This document shows, piece by piece, positions 8,786-18,978 of a DNA stretch of 64,000 nucleotides (the stretch's first letter is position 1; each line of letters begins with the position of its first letter). Source of the DNA: Deltaproteobacteria bacterium (GTDB lineage Bacteria > UBA10199 > JACPAL01 > GCA-016699445); the NCBI GenBank assembly GCA_016699445.1, contig CP064976.1, positions 1,922,001 through 1,986,000 on the forward strand, given 5' to 3'. Both the position numbers and the translations under genes were made by a program. The notes under the pieces were generated by a model. That model saw nothing but the letters and a program-made list of their open reading frames with translations, did not search any database and was not told the origin of the DNA.

Positions 8786-11591
8786 GATGTGATGGCCTCA
8801 ATACAAGCTTTGCAGATGGTTGGATGTGTGGCATCAGCTCCGATATCTTCTCTCCATTTCCAACAACGTTCACATTTGACGCCATTAGCGCGTTGGATTT
8901 CAATAAAGAGAGAGGGGAAAAGAGAGCTGGGTTTGGCTTTCTCCGAAATATCTTCGCTCCATTCAATTTGGGAGACTTGAAGAAGATCTGAAAGCTGATT
9001 CCCAAAGCTTTCCAGCAAGTGAAGGGGCTCATCGGCTGCTGTAAAAATAATTTTAGCTTCCAGAGAATTACCAATCACTTTATTCTGCCTGGCTTCTTCG
9101 AGATTTTTTAAAATATCAGTTCGCAATTCTTTAAAATTTTCCCAACGACTGGACAAAGCCTCATTGATCGCAGCCTGATCCGCTTGAGGGAATCGTGATA
9201 AATGAATAGAAGATGTTTTATCGTTAAAATTGGGAAGGTGCTTCCAGATTTCCTCAGAAGTAAAAGCTAAAATAGGCGCCATGAGTTGGCTCATGACAGT
9301 GACAATTTCAAAAAGCACCTTCTGAGCTCCTCGACGTGCTGGATGACTTTTAGAAAAAGCATAAAGTCGATCTTTTAAAATATCGAGATAGAAAGCGGAT
9401 AAATCAACCGTACAAAAACGATTGAGCTCATGAAAGATCATGTGAAAACTATAATCTTCATAGGATTTTTGAACTTTTAAAATCAGCTTTTGCAGTACGT
9501 GTCGTGCATAATGATCAATTTCGTACAACTCCACTTTGTCCCATGGAGTGCTTGTGTCAAAATCAGAAATATTTCCTAGAAGAAAGCGGGCTGTGTTGCG
9601 GATCTTGCGATAAGCTTCGGCTAAGCGCGTGAGGATTTCATTCGAAACACGGATGTCATTTCGATAATCTTCGGCTGCGACCCAGAGACGTAAGATTTCA
9701 GCGCCATTTTCTTTAATGACTTTTTCTGGCGGGACGTAATTGCCAGCAGACTTGGAATATTTTTTCCATGACTATCGACAACAAACCCATGAGTGAGAAC
9801 AGTCTTGTAAGGTGCTTTTCCACGTGTGCCAACAGAGGCTAAAAGAGAGGCATGAAACCAACCACGATGTTGATCACTTCCTTCTAAATAAAGATCGGCT
9901 GGAAACGTCAGCCCTTCTCGTTTTTCCAAAACAGAGGCAAAGCTCACTCCGGAATCAAACCAAACATCCAAAATATCTTCTTCTTTAAGCCAGTCTGAAG
10001 CTTGGCATTGTGGGCACTTGGTACCCTGAGGGAGAAGATTTTCTGTGGGTTCGGAAAACCATACATCCGAACCTTCTTTTTCAAAACGATCAGCAATGGT
10101 GTTGATGATATTTTGATCCAGCAAGAGGTGCTGACATTCACGGCAACGAAAAGCCATGATGGGAACTCCCCAGCTTCGCTGACGCGAGAGACACCAGTCA
10201 GGACGATTTTCCACCATGCCGTAAATACGTTCGCGGCCCCAATGAGGGATCCAATTGACACGACGAATGGCATCAAGAGCCTTGCCTTTGATGTCATGCT
10301 TGGAGAGCGACAAAAACCATTGTTCGGTTGCGCGAAAAATCAAAGGCTTCTTACAGCGCCAACAATGCGGGTACATGTGCTCAATATTTTTTTCTTTCAG
10401 GAGAGCATTCTTTTCCTTGAGAAGAGCAATAACCGTGGGATTGGCTTCTAAGACTTTTAAGCCTTTCCATTCTTCGATGCCACATTCGCTCGTATAGCGA
10501 CCTTCACCATCGACAGGTGTGAGTGTCGGAAGTTTGTATTTTTTGCCCACATCATAATCTTCTTCACCATGTCCTGGAGCAATATGAACGCATCCTGTTC
10601 CTGTATCGACTGTTACGTGATCGGACAGTACAACGTCCGATACTCTATTCAAAAATGGATGTTGAGCTTTAAGACCTTCAAGCTTTTCACCGGCAATACG
10701 GTAAGCAGGTTCGGATTCTGGTGTTTCCAAAGTTTCACAAACAGCCGAAGCGAGTTGTTTGGCAACAATCAAAAACTCGTTTCCCACAGGCATGGCGACA
10801 TAGTCATAGCTCGTATGAACAGCCACTGCGAGATTAGCAGGTAGTGTCCAAGGTGTGGTTGTCCAGATGACGATCGAAACTTTTTTGCCTTCCAGCTTAG
10901 GGAAGAGAGTTTTGAAAGCATTGTCCTGCAGCATTTCAAATTTGACATAAACAGAAGGGGATGTGTGATTTTCGTGTTCGACTTCCGCATCGGCCAAGGC
11001 TGTACGGCAATAAGCACACCACAAGACGGGACGCAGTCCTTTATAAATATCTCCCTGAGCGGCAAATTTTCCAAACTCACGCGCGATCTGCGCTTCGTAA
11101 GGATAATTCATCGTGAGGTAAGGTTCATCCCAGTCTGCAGAGATTCCCAAACGTTTAAAATCTTGTCGTTGGAGATTCACAAACTTCATCGCATAGTCAC
11201 GACAAGCTTTGCGAATATCTGTCTTCGACATCGTTTTCTTTTTAGGTCCAAGATCTTTATCTACTTGATGTTCAATGGGGAGACCATGGCAGTCCCAGCC
11301 AGGAATGTAGGGGCTATAATGACCCAACATGTTGTGATAACGAACAATGATATCTTTTAAGATTTTATTGAGAATGTGACCAAAGTGAATGTTGCCATTG
11401 GCATACGGTGGCCCATCATGAAGAATAAATTTCGGTCCGTTTTTATTGGTCTCTAAAATCTTTTGATAGAGCTGGTCTTTTTCCCATTTTTCCAACACGA
11501 GAGGTTCGCGTTTGGCCAAATCTGCTTTCATGGGAAATTCTGTTTGGGGGAGATGCAGGGTATCTCGATACTTCTTCGTCTCTTCAGTCAT
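8782..11591 (-). CDS. ileS: Isoleucyl-tRNA synthetase, one frameshift
   Basis: A class I synthetase charging tRNA-Ile. The N-terminal part has HDGPPYANGNIHFGH (HIGH motif variant), PGWDCHGLPIE and the editing-domain TTTPWTLPANLAV. The C-terminal part ends with the zinc-binding cysteines of CERCW and CKAC. The frame breaks at an A6 run (plus-strand T6 at 9760-9765), exactly at the KMSKS loop. Adding one A restores HGKKYSKSAGNYVPP, that is, KYSKS in place of KMSKS, and continues to the end. The total is then 937 codons, the normal length. Because the gene is essential, the missing base is most likely a sequencing or assembly error; transcriptional slippage on the A tract is an alternative. It is the third gene of a seven-gene operon. 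Confidence 0.95.
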
Positions 11592-11599
11592 TTTTTTGC

Positions 11600-12103
11600 C
11601 TAATCTTTTTCGTCGACACCGACATTGGTAATTTCAAAATCATCTTTTCTTAAATAATCTGTCATTTTGGAGAGGAATTTTTTTTCTTCACTATAATCCG
11701 AATGCAAACGACCGGTAATGATTGAGCGTGCTGTGGTGAAAACATCCACGTGTGATTTTCCAGCTTTTTCTTCCAGCTTCACAGTCATGCGATAGTAAGC
11801 TCCAACCGTACCGTAGTCTTTTTTGCCAAACAGTTCCAAATAGTGAGAGGTGGCTTTGGTGCTGATCCAATTAGTTTGAATGAGCCCACTATCCTCATCG
11901 GCACGCACAATCTTAAATCCAGCATGTTCCAAAACTTTTTGTGCGGCAGTGAAAGTTTCTTTGGGAGTGGAAGAAAATGTTTTGGAAATGGGGGTAAACT
12001 CTTTGTCTTTGGAATGGACGATGACTTTATTGCAGGCAGTCAAAAACGTCAGCGTCATCACAAGACTCATGAGGCTTAAGGTGTACAGAATTTTTCTTTT
12101 CAT
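11600..12103 (-). CDS. Putative outer-membrane lipoprotein
   Basis: A 167-residue protein with a clear lipoprotein signal: a basic MKRK start, a hydrophobic stretch and the lipobox LTAC. The mature part begins with polar residues and contains a repeated alpha/beta pattern (SSTPKETFTAAQKVLEHAGF, then a DSGLIQTNW strand). It ends with an acidic tail. This layout is loosely like BamC or other small beta-sandwich lipoproteins, but I do not recognise the family. It overlaps lgt2 by 4 bp and lies 8 bp before ileS. Its position among lipoprotein-maturation genes suggests it could be a client or partner of that pathway. Confidence 0.7.
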   Translation of the reverse strand: MKRKILYTLSLMSLVMTLTFLTACNKVIVHSKDKEFTPISKTFSSTPKETFTAAQKVLEHAGFKIVRADEDSGLIQTNWISTKATSHYLELFGKKDYGTVGAYYRMTVKLEEKAGKSHVDVFTTARSIITGRLHSDYSEEKKFLSKMTDYLRKDDFEITNVGVDEKD

Positions 12104-12899
12104 AAAGACTCCAGTTTTTTGCCAATTTGCTTTTGGGAGAGGCGGTTATAAACCACAAGAGCTACGATGATCAAACAGAGACTGATAAATTGTGATGTTG
12201 AAAGCCAAGGATCAATCAAAAACCCTCGAATACTGTCTCCTCTAAAAATTTCCAAAATGCTTCGTAAAATACTATAAACGATGAGGTAGGTCAGAAAAAT
12301 TTGACCATCAAAACGTTTGCGAGGCCAGAGATAGAGAAGCCCTCCGCCGATGATAAATAAAAAGAAGGATTCGACAAGTTGAGATGGGAAGAGGGTAATC
12401 CCACAGGCGCGAGTGTATAGGGTTGGCTTGGAAAGGTAATAGAAAATGGAAAGTCCGGCATGGGTTTTCCATAGCAACATCCGGAAGCCAGACACCCCAA
12501 TCGACCGATGGCATGACCAAAAGCCAGTCCTGGCATAAAAAAATCAGCTGTTTTCAAAATCTTCATTTTATACCGTGGAGCTAGATAAAGTGCTGTGGCA
12601 ATGGCTCCGATGAGACCTCCAAAAAAAACAAGACCCCCTTCCCAAATTTTAAAAATATCAAGAGGGTAGTCTGCAAAGCGTTGCCAGTCGGTAATGACAT
12701 AGAGAGCTCGAGCTCCTAAGAGATTGCCAATGATGAGGTAAAAAGAAAGATCCATGACGCGATCGGGCGAATACCCATCTTTTTTCCCCAAACGCACACT
12801 GACATAAATCGAAGTCAGAGCCGCCAGAGCATACATGAGGCCATACGTATAAATTTTAATCCCTCCAAAGAGGGGGATATTAATAAGGACTGGATGCAT
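12100..12899 (-). CDS. lgt: Prolipoprotein diacylglyceryl transferase, copy 2, one frameshift
   Basis: This is a second Lgt-like membrane protein, first in the operon. It keeps IWEGGLVFFGGLIGA, AIGRLGCLASGCCYGKP and, after the frame break, FPSQLVESFF (the HPTQLYES equivalent) and LEIFRGDSIRG. The frame changes near 12398-12402, where a short G/C run seems to lack one base. Adding it joins LAPVG to TLFPSQL and gives 266 residues. It is closer to canonical Lgt than copy 1 at the HGG position (FGGLIG), though the His is replaced by Phe in both neighbourhoods. Start is the ATG at 12899. Confidence 0.85.
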
Positions 12900-13017
12900 T
12901 ATTTAACCTTTTTCGCAAAATAAAGCATTTCGGGAAGATGGCAACCCAAATTCAGCTTTGATACTATCCTAGTAAAAATAGAACCCCCCCCCTTTCAATT
13001 TTTACAAGGATGCAAGG

Positions 13018-13045
13018 TTGACAAGATTTCCGTGCACAGAATAAC
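13018..13045 (+). promoter_or_regulatory. Possible hemB promoter
   Basis: A perfect -35 hexamer TTGACA (13018-13023) is followed after 16 bp by AATAAC, a 4-of-6 match to the -10 box. Transcription would begin about 1-3 bases before the hemB ATG at 13054, and no Shine-Dalgarno is seen, so the mRNA could be leaderless. A run of nine C residues lies just upstream (12984-12992). Prediction from pattern only. Confidence 0.35.
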
Positions 13046-13053
13046 TGCGGCCT

Positions 13054-14016
13054 ATGACATATCCCAATCACCGTCCTCGTCGTTTGCGATCTTCAAAAAC
13101 ACTGCGCAGTATGGTGCGCGAAACGCGCTTGAGTCCTGAGCAGCTGATTCAGCCTCTTTTTGTCACAGAGACGACTCCGAAACCCATCAAGTCGATGCCT
13201 GGGATTGCTCAGCTCACTTTGAAAGAAGTTGTTAAAGAAGCTGCTGAAATTTACAAACGGGGAATTCCCGCAGTGATACTTTTTGGAATTCCAAAATCAA
13301 AAGATGAAAAAGCTACCGGTGCTTGGGCTCAAAATGGGATTGTGCAAAATGCTGTACGGGCCATTAAAGACAAAGTGCCCGAGCTTCTTGTGATCACGGA
13401 TGTGTGTTTGTGTGAATATATGAGCCATGGACATTGTGGGGTTGTTTGTGAAGGTCGCATTGAAAACGATACATCTTTAGAAATTATCTCCGATGTGGCT
13501 GTCTCTCACGCAATGGCCGGAGCCGATATGGTGGCGCCATCGGATATGATGGATGGTCGTGTGCGAGCGATCCGTTCGGCGTTGGATGGGTCTGGATTCC
13601 CCGAAGTATCGCTGATGAGTTATGCGGTAAAATATGCCTCGGCTTTTTATGGACCGTTTCGTGAAGCGGCTGAGTCCACCCCCAAGTTTGGTGATCGCAA
13701 AACTTACCAAATGGATGCAGGCAATGTGCGCGAAGCTTTGCGTGAAGCTAAGCTCGATGCCAAAGAAGGTGCCGATATCATCATGGTAAAACCTGCGTTG
13801 TCGTATTTGGATGTGATTTCAAAAGTGAAAAATGTCGTCGATCTGCCGATTGCGGCTTATCAAGTGAGTGGAGAGTACTCGATGATCAAAGCCGCTGCAG
13901 AAAAAGGCTGGATCGATGAAAAATCCATCATTCTCGAAACTCTTCTCTCCATACATAGAGCTGGGGCGGATTTGATTGTCACGTATTTTGCTCAGGAAGC
14001 CGTAAAACTATTATAA
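13054..14016 (+). CDS. hemB: Delta-aminolevulinic acid dehydratase (porphobilinogen synthase)
   Basis: HemB joins two 5-aminolevulinate molecules into porphobilinogen in haem and tetrapyrrole synthesis. The 320-residue TIM barrel has the usual start HRPRRLRSSKTLRSMVRET. It has the metal-binding cysteine cluster DVCLCEYMSHGHCG, of the zinc-dependent type. Both active-site lysine regions are present, in YAVKYASAFYGPF and IMVKPALSYLD. It is monocistronic, facing the hydrolase gene with a 6-bp overlap. Haem supply is relevant in this window because H-NOX and a many-haem cytochrome are encoded. Confidence 0.95.
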   Translation: MTYPNHRPRRLRSSKTLRSMVRETRLSPEQLIQPLFVTETTPKPIKSMPGIAQLTLKEVVKEAAEIYKRGIPAVILFGIPKSKDEKATGAWAQNGIVQNAVRAIKDKVPELLVITDVCLCEYMSHGHCGVVCEGRIENDTSLEIISDVAVSHAMAGADMVAPSDMMDGRVRAIRSALDGSGFPEVSLMSYAVKYASAFYGPFREAAESTPKFGDRKTYQMDAGNVREALREAKLDAKEGADIIMVKPALSYLDVISKVKNVVDLPIAAYQVSGEYSMIKAAAEKGWIDEKSIILETLLSIHRAGADLIVTYFAQEAVKLL

Positions 14017-15198
14017 TTTCTCTACGGTATTACCCTGATAGAGTGTAACATCAATTCCCGCATTTCTGAAGTCTGAGGTATCAACAGATCTATTATTGAT
14101 AACTCCTGCAAATAGTCGGGCCAGGGGTTCTGGATGAGAGGGAAGGGCGAGATGGCCCGGGCCTGGAATGCGTCCTGATTTTTTCAAAACAACGGCACGA
14201 GCCTTTGGGTAGTGAGCAAAATCTTCAGCGAGTCTTTCTGGGGAGCCAAGAAGTGGATCGCCATGCGCAAAGACATTAAATTTAGGCATTTTCCCCAAAG
14301 CTTTTTGATCTATTTGTAATCGTCGTAAAGCTTCTGGTGTAGAGGCAAAATCTGACATGCGCGCATGGGTGCTGAGAGCGTGTTCTTGTGCAGCGATTCT
14401 GGTTTTCCATGAGCTGAAACTTTCACCAGGTCTGCGCAGGAGATGTTCAAAAGTAGATTTGACGAGTTCAGCAACATCGCTATGTCCATGAGAGAGATTG
14501 GCAATGCTTAAACCCGAGTAAGCAATCGCAAATTTAGCAAGTACCGCAGGTGTGCTGGTGAAGTTGGCTTGTAGTTTGGAAGCCGACGTGAGTATTTCTA
14601 AGAAAAGAGTCAAAAGGAGGGGTCTAGTGTGTGTCTCTCCCAGACTATGAAAAGCAACACAGTTAAAAAGGCCCAAGAGTAAAGGATCTTTTGAAAAATG
14701 GTGGGCCAATCGTACGCTCGTGACACCACCTAAAGAATGACCCCCAATGGCAAATGACGTTTTGCCAGTTTTTTTTCTATCATGTCGTATAATATTTAGA
14801 GCTCCATCGAGAAATATTGAGAAGATGCGTTCTCGATCTTCTAAAGATTGTATTTCTCCAGCGGTGAGGGGTCCTCTATGTGTTTTCAACCAAGAAGATT
14901 GCCCGCATCCTGGATAGTCAATCGCAACTACGCGAATACCTTTTGCCGCTAGAGCATTGGCAAAATCTCTTTCTGCCGCTACACTGCTGCCTAAGCCATG
15001 ACTCCAATAGAGCGTCGGTGCTTGGGGGGTATTGGGTGGTGCAAAGATACTGTAATGCCATTCTAAAGTCTGATCAGGTAGTGTGGAGTGACCGGTTAGA
15101 TCTTGGGTGAAAGTGCATGGAGTTTCCTGGCTACCCAGGTTTGCCAAGTTTAAGCGAGGAGGCTGTCTCAATCCCAATAATCTAAATAAATCTGCCAT
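14011..15198 (-). CDS. Alpha/beta-hydrolase fold protein
   Basis: A 395-residue alpha/beta hydrolase with an HGLGSS oxyanion-hole motif (about residue 67), the nucleophile elbow GGHSLGG (Ser155), a likely acid in AHGDPLLGSPERL and a catalytic His in GPGHLALPSHP. No signal peptide is seen, so it is probably cytoplasmic. Substrate is not predictable; the middle region (about 190-290) is a helical lid. It converges on hemB and is separated by 100 bp from the DUF4143 ATPase behind it. Alternatives are esterase, lipase or haloperoxidase-like enzyme. Confidence 0.75.
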   Translation of the reverse strand: MADLFRLLGLRQPPRLNLANLGSQETPCTFTQDLTGHSTLPDQTLEWHYSIFAPPNTPQAPTLYWSHGLGSSVAAERDFANALAAKGIRVVAIDYPGCGQSSWLKTHRGPLTAGEIQSLEDRERIFSIFLDGALNIIRHDRKKTGKTSFAIGGHSLGGVTSVRLAHHFSKDPLLLGLFNCVAFHSLGETHTRPLLLTLFLEILTSASKLQANFTSTPAVLAKFAIAYSGLSIANLSHGHSDVAELVKSTFEHLLRRPGESFSSWKTRIAAQEHALSTHARMSDFASTPEALRRLQIDQKALGKMPKFNVFAHGDPLLGSPERLAEDFAHYPKARAVVLKKSGRIPGPGHLALPSHPEPLARLFAGVINNRSVDTSDFRNAGIDVTLYQGNTVEKL

Positions 15199-15298
15199 AA
15201 AGTAATCTCTCAGAGAAGGTATCGGTATATCGGCGTGGTTGTTGCGAAAAAAATTGCTCCTTGAGAGTTTTTTAAGGAAGTGGCTCAGATTTTCTGAA

Positions 15299-16492
15299 CT
15301 AAAAAACCCAGGTCCAAGGAAGGCAAAGAATTCCTGTCGAGCTGATGAATGGTTTGTGGGAATTCAGGAGTATTAAAGGTGTTGTGTTTTTGGAGTGTTT
15401 TCCAAACCATGAAAGACTTTTTAAGGCTTTGTTGGAGGGGAGGTTTTCTTCTTCGATCACGATCGCCAATCGTTCCCCGGATTTGGATTCGATTAGGAAT
15501 GGGATATCGATTCCACCTCTTGTTTTATAAGGTTTCATTCCGACTTCATGTTTGAGTCCGTAGGAAACCTGAGCCCGTAATTCCAAGTAGCAGAGTTTCA
15601 ACATTTCCCAGCGCGTAGTTTGATTCGCGATATCTTTTTGGGGAGCTAAAAAATGAGAGAGTCCGCTGTCTTCAAGAAACCATGTGTCTCCATAGGGGCG
15701 AATCAAAAAGACACCTTCCATTACATCTAAAGCTGACTTCACGGTTGGAATGGAAGTGCCCACAATGCGTGCAAGCTCGGAGAAATTGATTGGCAGACCT
15801 TGTCTCTTGGCAATCTCTGTAAGGAGACTGATCAATTTTGAAACGCTGAGTTGAATTTTACGGATCAATTGAATGTCTCGCCCCAAAAGCGTCTCTAGAT
15901 GTGAAGAATAAAAATCGAAGCGGACGGATTCTTCTCTGCGAAAACAGATGCCCGGCAATCCGCCCGTTTTCTGATAATGATCTATTTTCTCTTCAGAAGC
16001 CCAACTTCTTTTCTTAAGGAGGTCGATGAGTTTCTCTTGAGGAGTTTTTTCGTGAAATAATTTTAAGAAGATTGAGAGTGGTTTATGATGACATTCCGCA
16101 AGAGTCATCGGGAAGAGTTCAAGTAAGACGATACGACCGGTCAGGGACTCGCGAATTTGTTGTCGGGATGAAAAGCGGACGGATCCGCTGAGGAGAAAAC
16201 GTCCTGGTTTCTTAACGCGATCAACCGAGAGCTTGAGCTGATCAAAAATAGGAGGGTATTTTTGGACTTCGTCGAGTCCAAGCGGGTTCGGTGCCAAGGA
16301 GAGAATTTCAGATCCTTCCCGTTCGAATCGACTGATAAGACCTTCATTGTCGAACGAGTAGTATTCTTTCGAAAACATTTTGAGAAGGGTAGACTTCCCA
16401 GTTTGCCTCATGCCTAATAATCCAATGCAAGGTGCATAGGTTAGAGCCTTTTTAAGCCTTTGTTCGATGTGTCTGGACCGTAAATGAGCCAC
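15299..16492 (-). CDS. AAA ATPase with DUF4143 domain, copy 1
   Basis: The N-terminal AAA-type ATPase has Walker A GMRQTGKST (about residues 27-35) and Walker B LGLDEVQK, with a sensor-like LLSGSVR. The C-terminal half is a DUF4143-like region: a winged-helix segment around VGTSIPTVKSALDVMEGVFLI, then DSGL and a nuclease-fold-like tail. Members are widespread and patchily distributed, often with many copies per genome; function is unsettled. This window carries three such genes (also 23927-25073 and 29830-30954), all single and not in operons. The upstream DNA is AT-rich, matching an accessory origin. Confidence 0.85.
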   Translation of the reverse strand: MAHLRSRHIEQRLKKALTYAPCIGLLGMRQTGKSTLLKMFSKEYYSFDNEGLISRFEREGSEILSLAPNPLGLDEVQKYPPIFDQLKLSVDRVKKPGRFLLSGSVRFSSRQQIRESLTGRIVLLELFPMTLAECHHKPLSIFLKLFHEKTPQEKLIDLLKKRSWASEEKIDHYQKTGGLPGICFRREESVRFDFYSSHLETLLGRDIQLIRKIQLSVSKLISLLTEIAKRQGLPINFSELARIVGTSIPTVKSALDVMEGVFLIRPYGDTWFLEDSGLSHFLAPQKDIANQTTRWEMLKLCYLELRAQVSYGLKHEVGMKPYKTRGGIDIPFLIESKSGERLAIVIEEENLPSNKALKSLSWFGKHSKNTTPLILLNSHKPFISSTGILCLPWTWVF

Positions 16493-16623
16493 AACCTCAT
16501 CTTGAGGATAAAAAACAATTATGTCAAAATTAAAACATACATTTAAATTTTACATAGTTGTTTGAAGCTTTTTTTATTGAATAATCGTTGCACGAGTTTT
16601 TACTTTTGGGGCATGTGTCATCG

Positions 16624-18852
16624 ATGTCTCACAAACGCCTCTATTTGGTTGATGCTTCAGGATATATCTTTCGCGCGTATTATGCCATTCGGCCTTTGAG
16701 TAACTCCAAAGGTCTTCCCACCAATGCTTTGTTTGGTTTTACCAATATGATGGTGAAACTTTTAAAAGAGCATAAACCCGACTTGATTGGCGTTGTTTTT
16801 GACGTGGCTCGCAAGACGTTTCGGAATGAAAAATATCCTGAGTATAAGGCTAATCGCAGTGAGCCACCACCAGATCTTGTTCCGCAGTTTCCCTATTTTA
16901 GAAAAATTATTCAGGCGTTGAATCTTCCTGTTCTTGAGCTTCCTAATTATGAAGCGGATGACGTGATTGGGACGATCGCATCTCAATTTGAAAAGAAGGA
17001 TTGGGAGACGGTTATTGTCACGGGCGACAAAGACATGATGCAGCTGGTGGACGATCATATTTTGATTTTTGATAGTATGAAAGAAAAGTGGATTCGTGAG
17101 CCGGAGGTTAAAGAGAAGTTTGGTGTTGGCCCAAAGCAAGTGACGGACATCTTGGCTCTCGCGGGAGATTCTTCCGACAATATTCCGGGAGTGCCTGGGA
17201 TTGGTGATAAGACGGCGACAAAATTAATCCAAGAATATGGATCTCTTGAAAATCTTTTGGTGCATGCAGGCGAGGTCAAGGGGAAGATGGGGGAGCAGTT
17301 GGTGGCGCATGCGGACCAAGCCCGTTTGTGTAAAGAGTTGGCCACGATCGTGACCAATGCACCGCTTTCATATGACTTGAAAGATTTTGAAATCAACCCT
17401 CCGGATCCTGAAAAAATGCGTGAACTCTTTGAGGAGTTGGAGTTTAAGAAATTTTTGCTCGAATGGGTGCCTTCTACTGACGCAACACCAACGCCTACAC
17501 AGAGTACGGTTGAACTGACCGAAGACGTAAAGCTCGGACTTTACCTTTTAGATCCGGATGGATTTCGAAATGTAGAGCTTGTTCGGGATCATTATCTTTC
17601 CAATGCTACTTTGGAAGAACAATTAAAAAAAGAAAATCTCTGGGACTTGTATCAAGATCTCGAGCTGCCGCTTGCGACAGTTTTAAGGCGCGTTGAAAAT
17701 AATGGTGTGTTGATTGATAGCGAAAGGCTCACCCAGACTTCAGCTCTTTATGAGAAAAAAATGGCTGAGATGGAGTCTCGTGTTTTTCAATTAGCAGGTC
17801 AGGAATTTAATCTCAATTCTCCTAAACAACTTTCCGAAATTCTTTTTGAAAAATTAAAGCTACCCGTCATGCGAAAGACCAAGACGGGCTATTCCACCGA
17901 TGTGGATGTGTTGACTGAGCTTTCCAAAAAACATGATCTGCCAAAAATTATTTTGGAATATCGCAGCTTGGCAAAGCTTAAATCGACGTATTTAGATGCG
18001 CTGCCCAAGCTGGTGGATTCTGAAGGGCGCATTCATACCTCTTTTAATCAAACAGTAGCGGCCACGGGACGCTTATCGTCTACAGATCCCAACCTTCAAA
18101 ATATTCCCATCCGCACAGAAGAAGGTCGGAAGATTCGAGAAGCTTTTATTGCAGCTCCTGGATGTGTCTTGTTGTCAGCGGATTATTCCCAAATAGAGCT
18201 TCGTATCCTCGCTCATTTGTCCGATGAACCGGTGCTGATTCAGGCGTTTGCCGAAGATCGTGATATTCATCGGGCAACGGCAGCTCAAATTTTTGAAGTG
18301 ATGGAGCCTTTGGTCACTTCTGAAATGAGAGCGGTGGGGAAGACGGTTAATTTTGCTGTCCTTTATGGTCAGGGAGCTTTTAGTTTATCGCAAGAATTGG
18401 GGATCAGTAATGCCGAAGCGAATAAATACATTAAAAACTATTTTGCTCAATATCCCAAAGTGACAGCGTTGAGGGATCAGATTTTGAAGCAGGTTCGTGA
18501 AGAAAAAATAGTGCATACACTGTTTGGCCGCTTGAGACGTTTCCCGGATATTTTAAATCCCAATGCCACTGTCCGAGCTATGGTGGAGCGCACAGCTTTT
18601 AATACAGTTTTTCAAGGGACAGCCGCTGATTTGATTAAAAAGGCGATGCTGACAATAGATGCTCGGTTAAAAGATTTTCCAGAAACTAAGATGTTGATCC
18701 AGGTTCATGATGAGCTTGTTTTTGAAGTCCCCGAGGCCTTGATTGAGCCTGTTTCTAAAATGGTTTGTCATGAAATGAGCTCTGTGGCTTCCTTGAAAGT
18801 GCCCCTAAAAGTTGAAGTCGGTCATGGCAAAAACTGGAATGAAGCTCATTAA
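16624..18852 (+). CDS. polA: DNA polymerase I with most of the 3'-5' exonuclease domain missing
   Basis: The N-terminal 5' nuclease domain (about residues 1-285) has VDASGYIFRAYYA, YEADDVIGT, VTGDKDMMQL and GDSSDNIPGVPGIGDKTA. The polymerase domain has motif A SADYSQIELR, motif B around GKTVNFAVLYGQGAF and motif C QVHDELVFEV. Between them only about 70 residues remain (TPTPTQSTVELTED to LYQDLELPLATVL). This corresponds to the tail of the proofreading domain without the catalytic DxE, and the total is 742 residues against roughly 900-930. The loss is in frame. The start at 16624 (MSHKRLYLVDASG) fits better than the upstream ATG at 16588. The enzyme should fill gaps and remove primers without its own proofreading. 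Confidence 0.93.
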   Translation: MSHKRLYLVDASGYIFRAYYAIRPLSNSKGLPTNALFGFTNMMVKLLKEHKPDLIGVVFDVARKTFRNEKYPEYKANRSEPPPDLVPQFPYFRKIIQALNLPVLELPNYEADDVIGTIASQFEKKDWETVIVTGDKDMMQLVDDHILIFDSMKEKWIREPEVKEKFGVGPKQVTDILALAGDSSDNIPGVPGIGDKTATKLIQEYGSLENLLVHAGEVKGKMGEQLVAHADQARLCKELATIVTNAPLSYDLKDFEINPPDPEKMRELFEELEFKKFLLEWVPSTDATPTPTQSTVELTEDVKLGLYLLDPDGFRNVELVRDHYLSNATLEEQLKKENLWDLYQDLELPLATVLRRVENNGVLIDSERLTQTSALYEKKMAEMESRVFQLAGQEFNLNSPKQLSEILFEKLKLPVMRKTKTGYSTDVDVLTELSKKHDLPKIILEYRSLAKLKSTYLDALPKLVDSEGRIHTSFNQTVAATGRLSSTDPNLQNIPIRTEEGRKIREAFIAAPGCVLLSADYSQIELRILAHLSDEPVLIQAFAEDRDIHRATAAQIFEVMEPLVTSEMRAVGKTVNFAVLYGQGAFSLSQELGISNAEANKYIKNYFAQYPKVTALRDQILKQVREEKIVHTLFGRLRRFPDILNPNATVRAMVERTAFNTVFQGTAADLIKKAMLTIDARLKDFPETKMLIQVHDELVFEVPEALIEPVSKMVCHEMSSVASLKVPLKVEVGHGKNWNEAH

Positions 18853-18978
18853 AATCTGATAATTATTCGTCAAAAATCATAAAAGATTCATATTTTTAGC
18901 TATTTACGTCTCTTGGCGTCATACTATTAGATTGGCACTTTTGTCATATTTGTCATATCATTAAACGTAGGAGGTATT

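Noticed and set aside
18930..18978. Sigma-54 promoter before H-NOX (TTGGCAC)
   Set aside because: The -12 element does not match (TCATA rather than TTGCA), so only the direct TTTGTCATAT repeats are noted.
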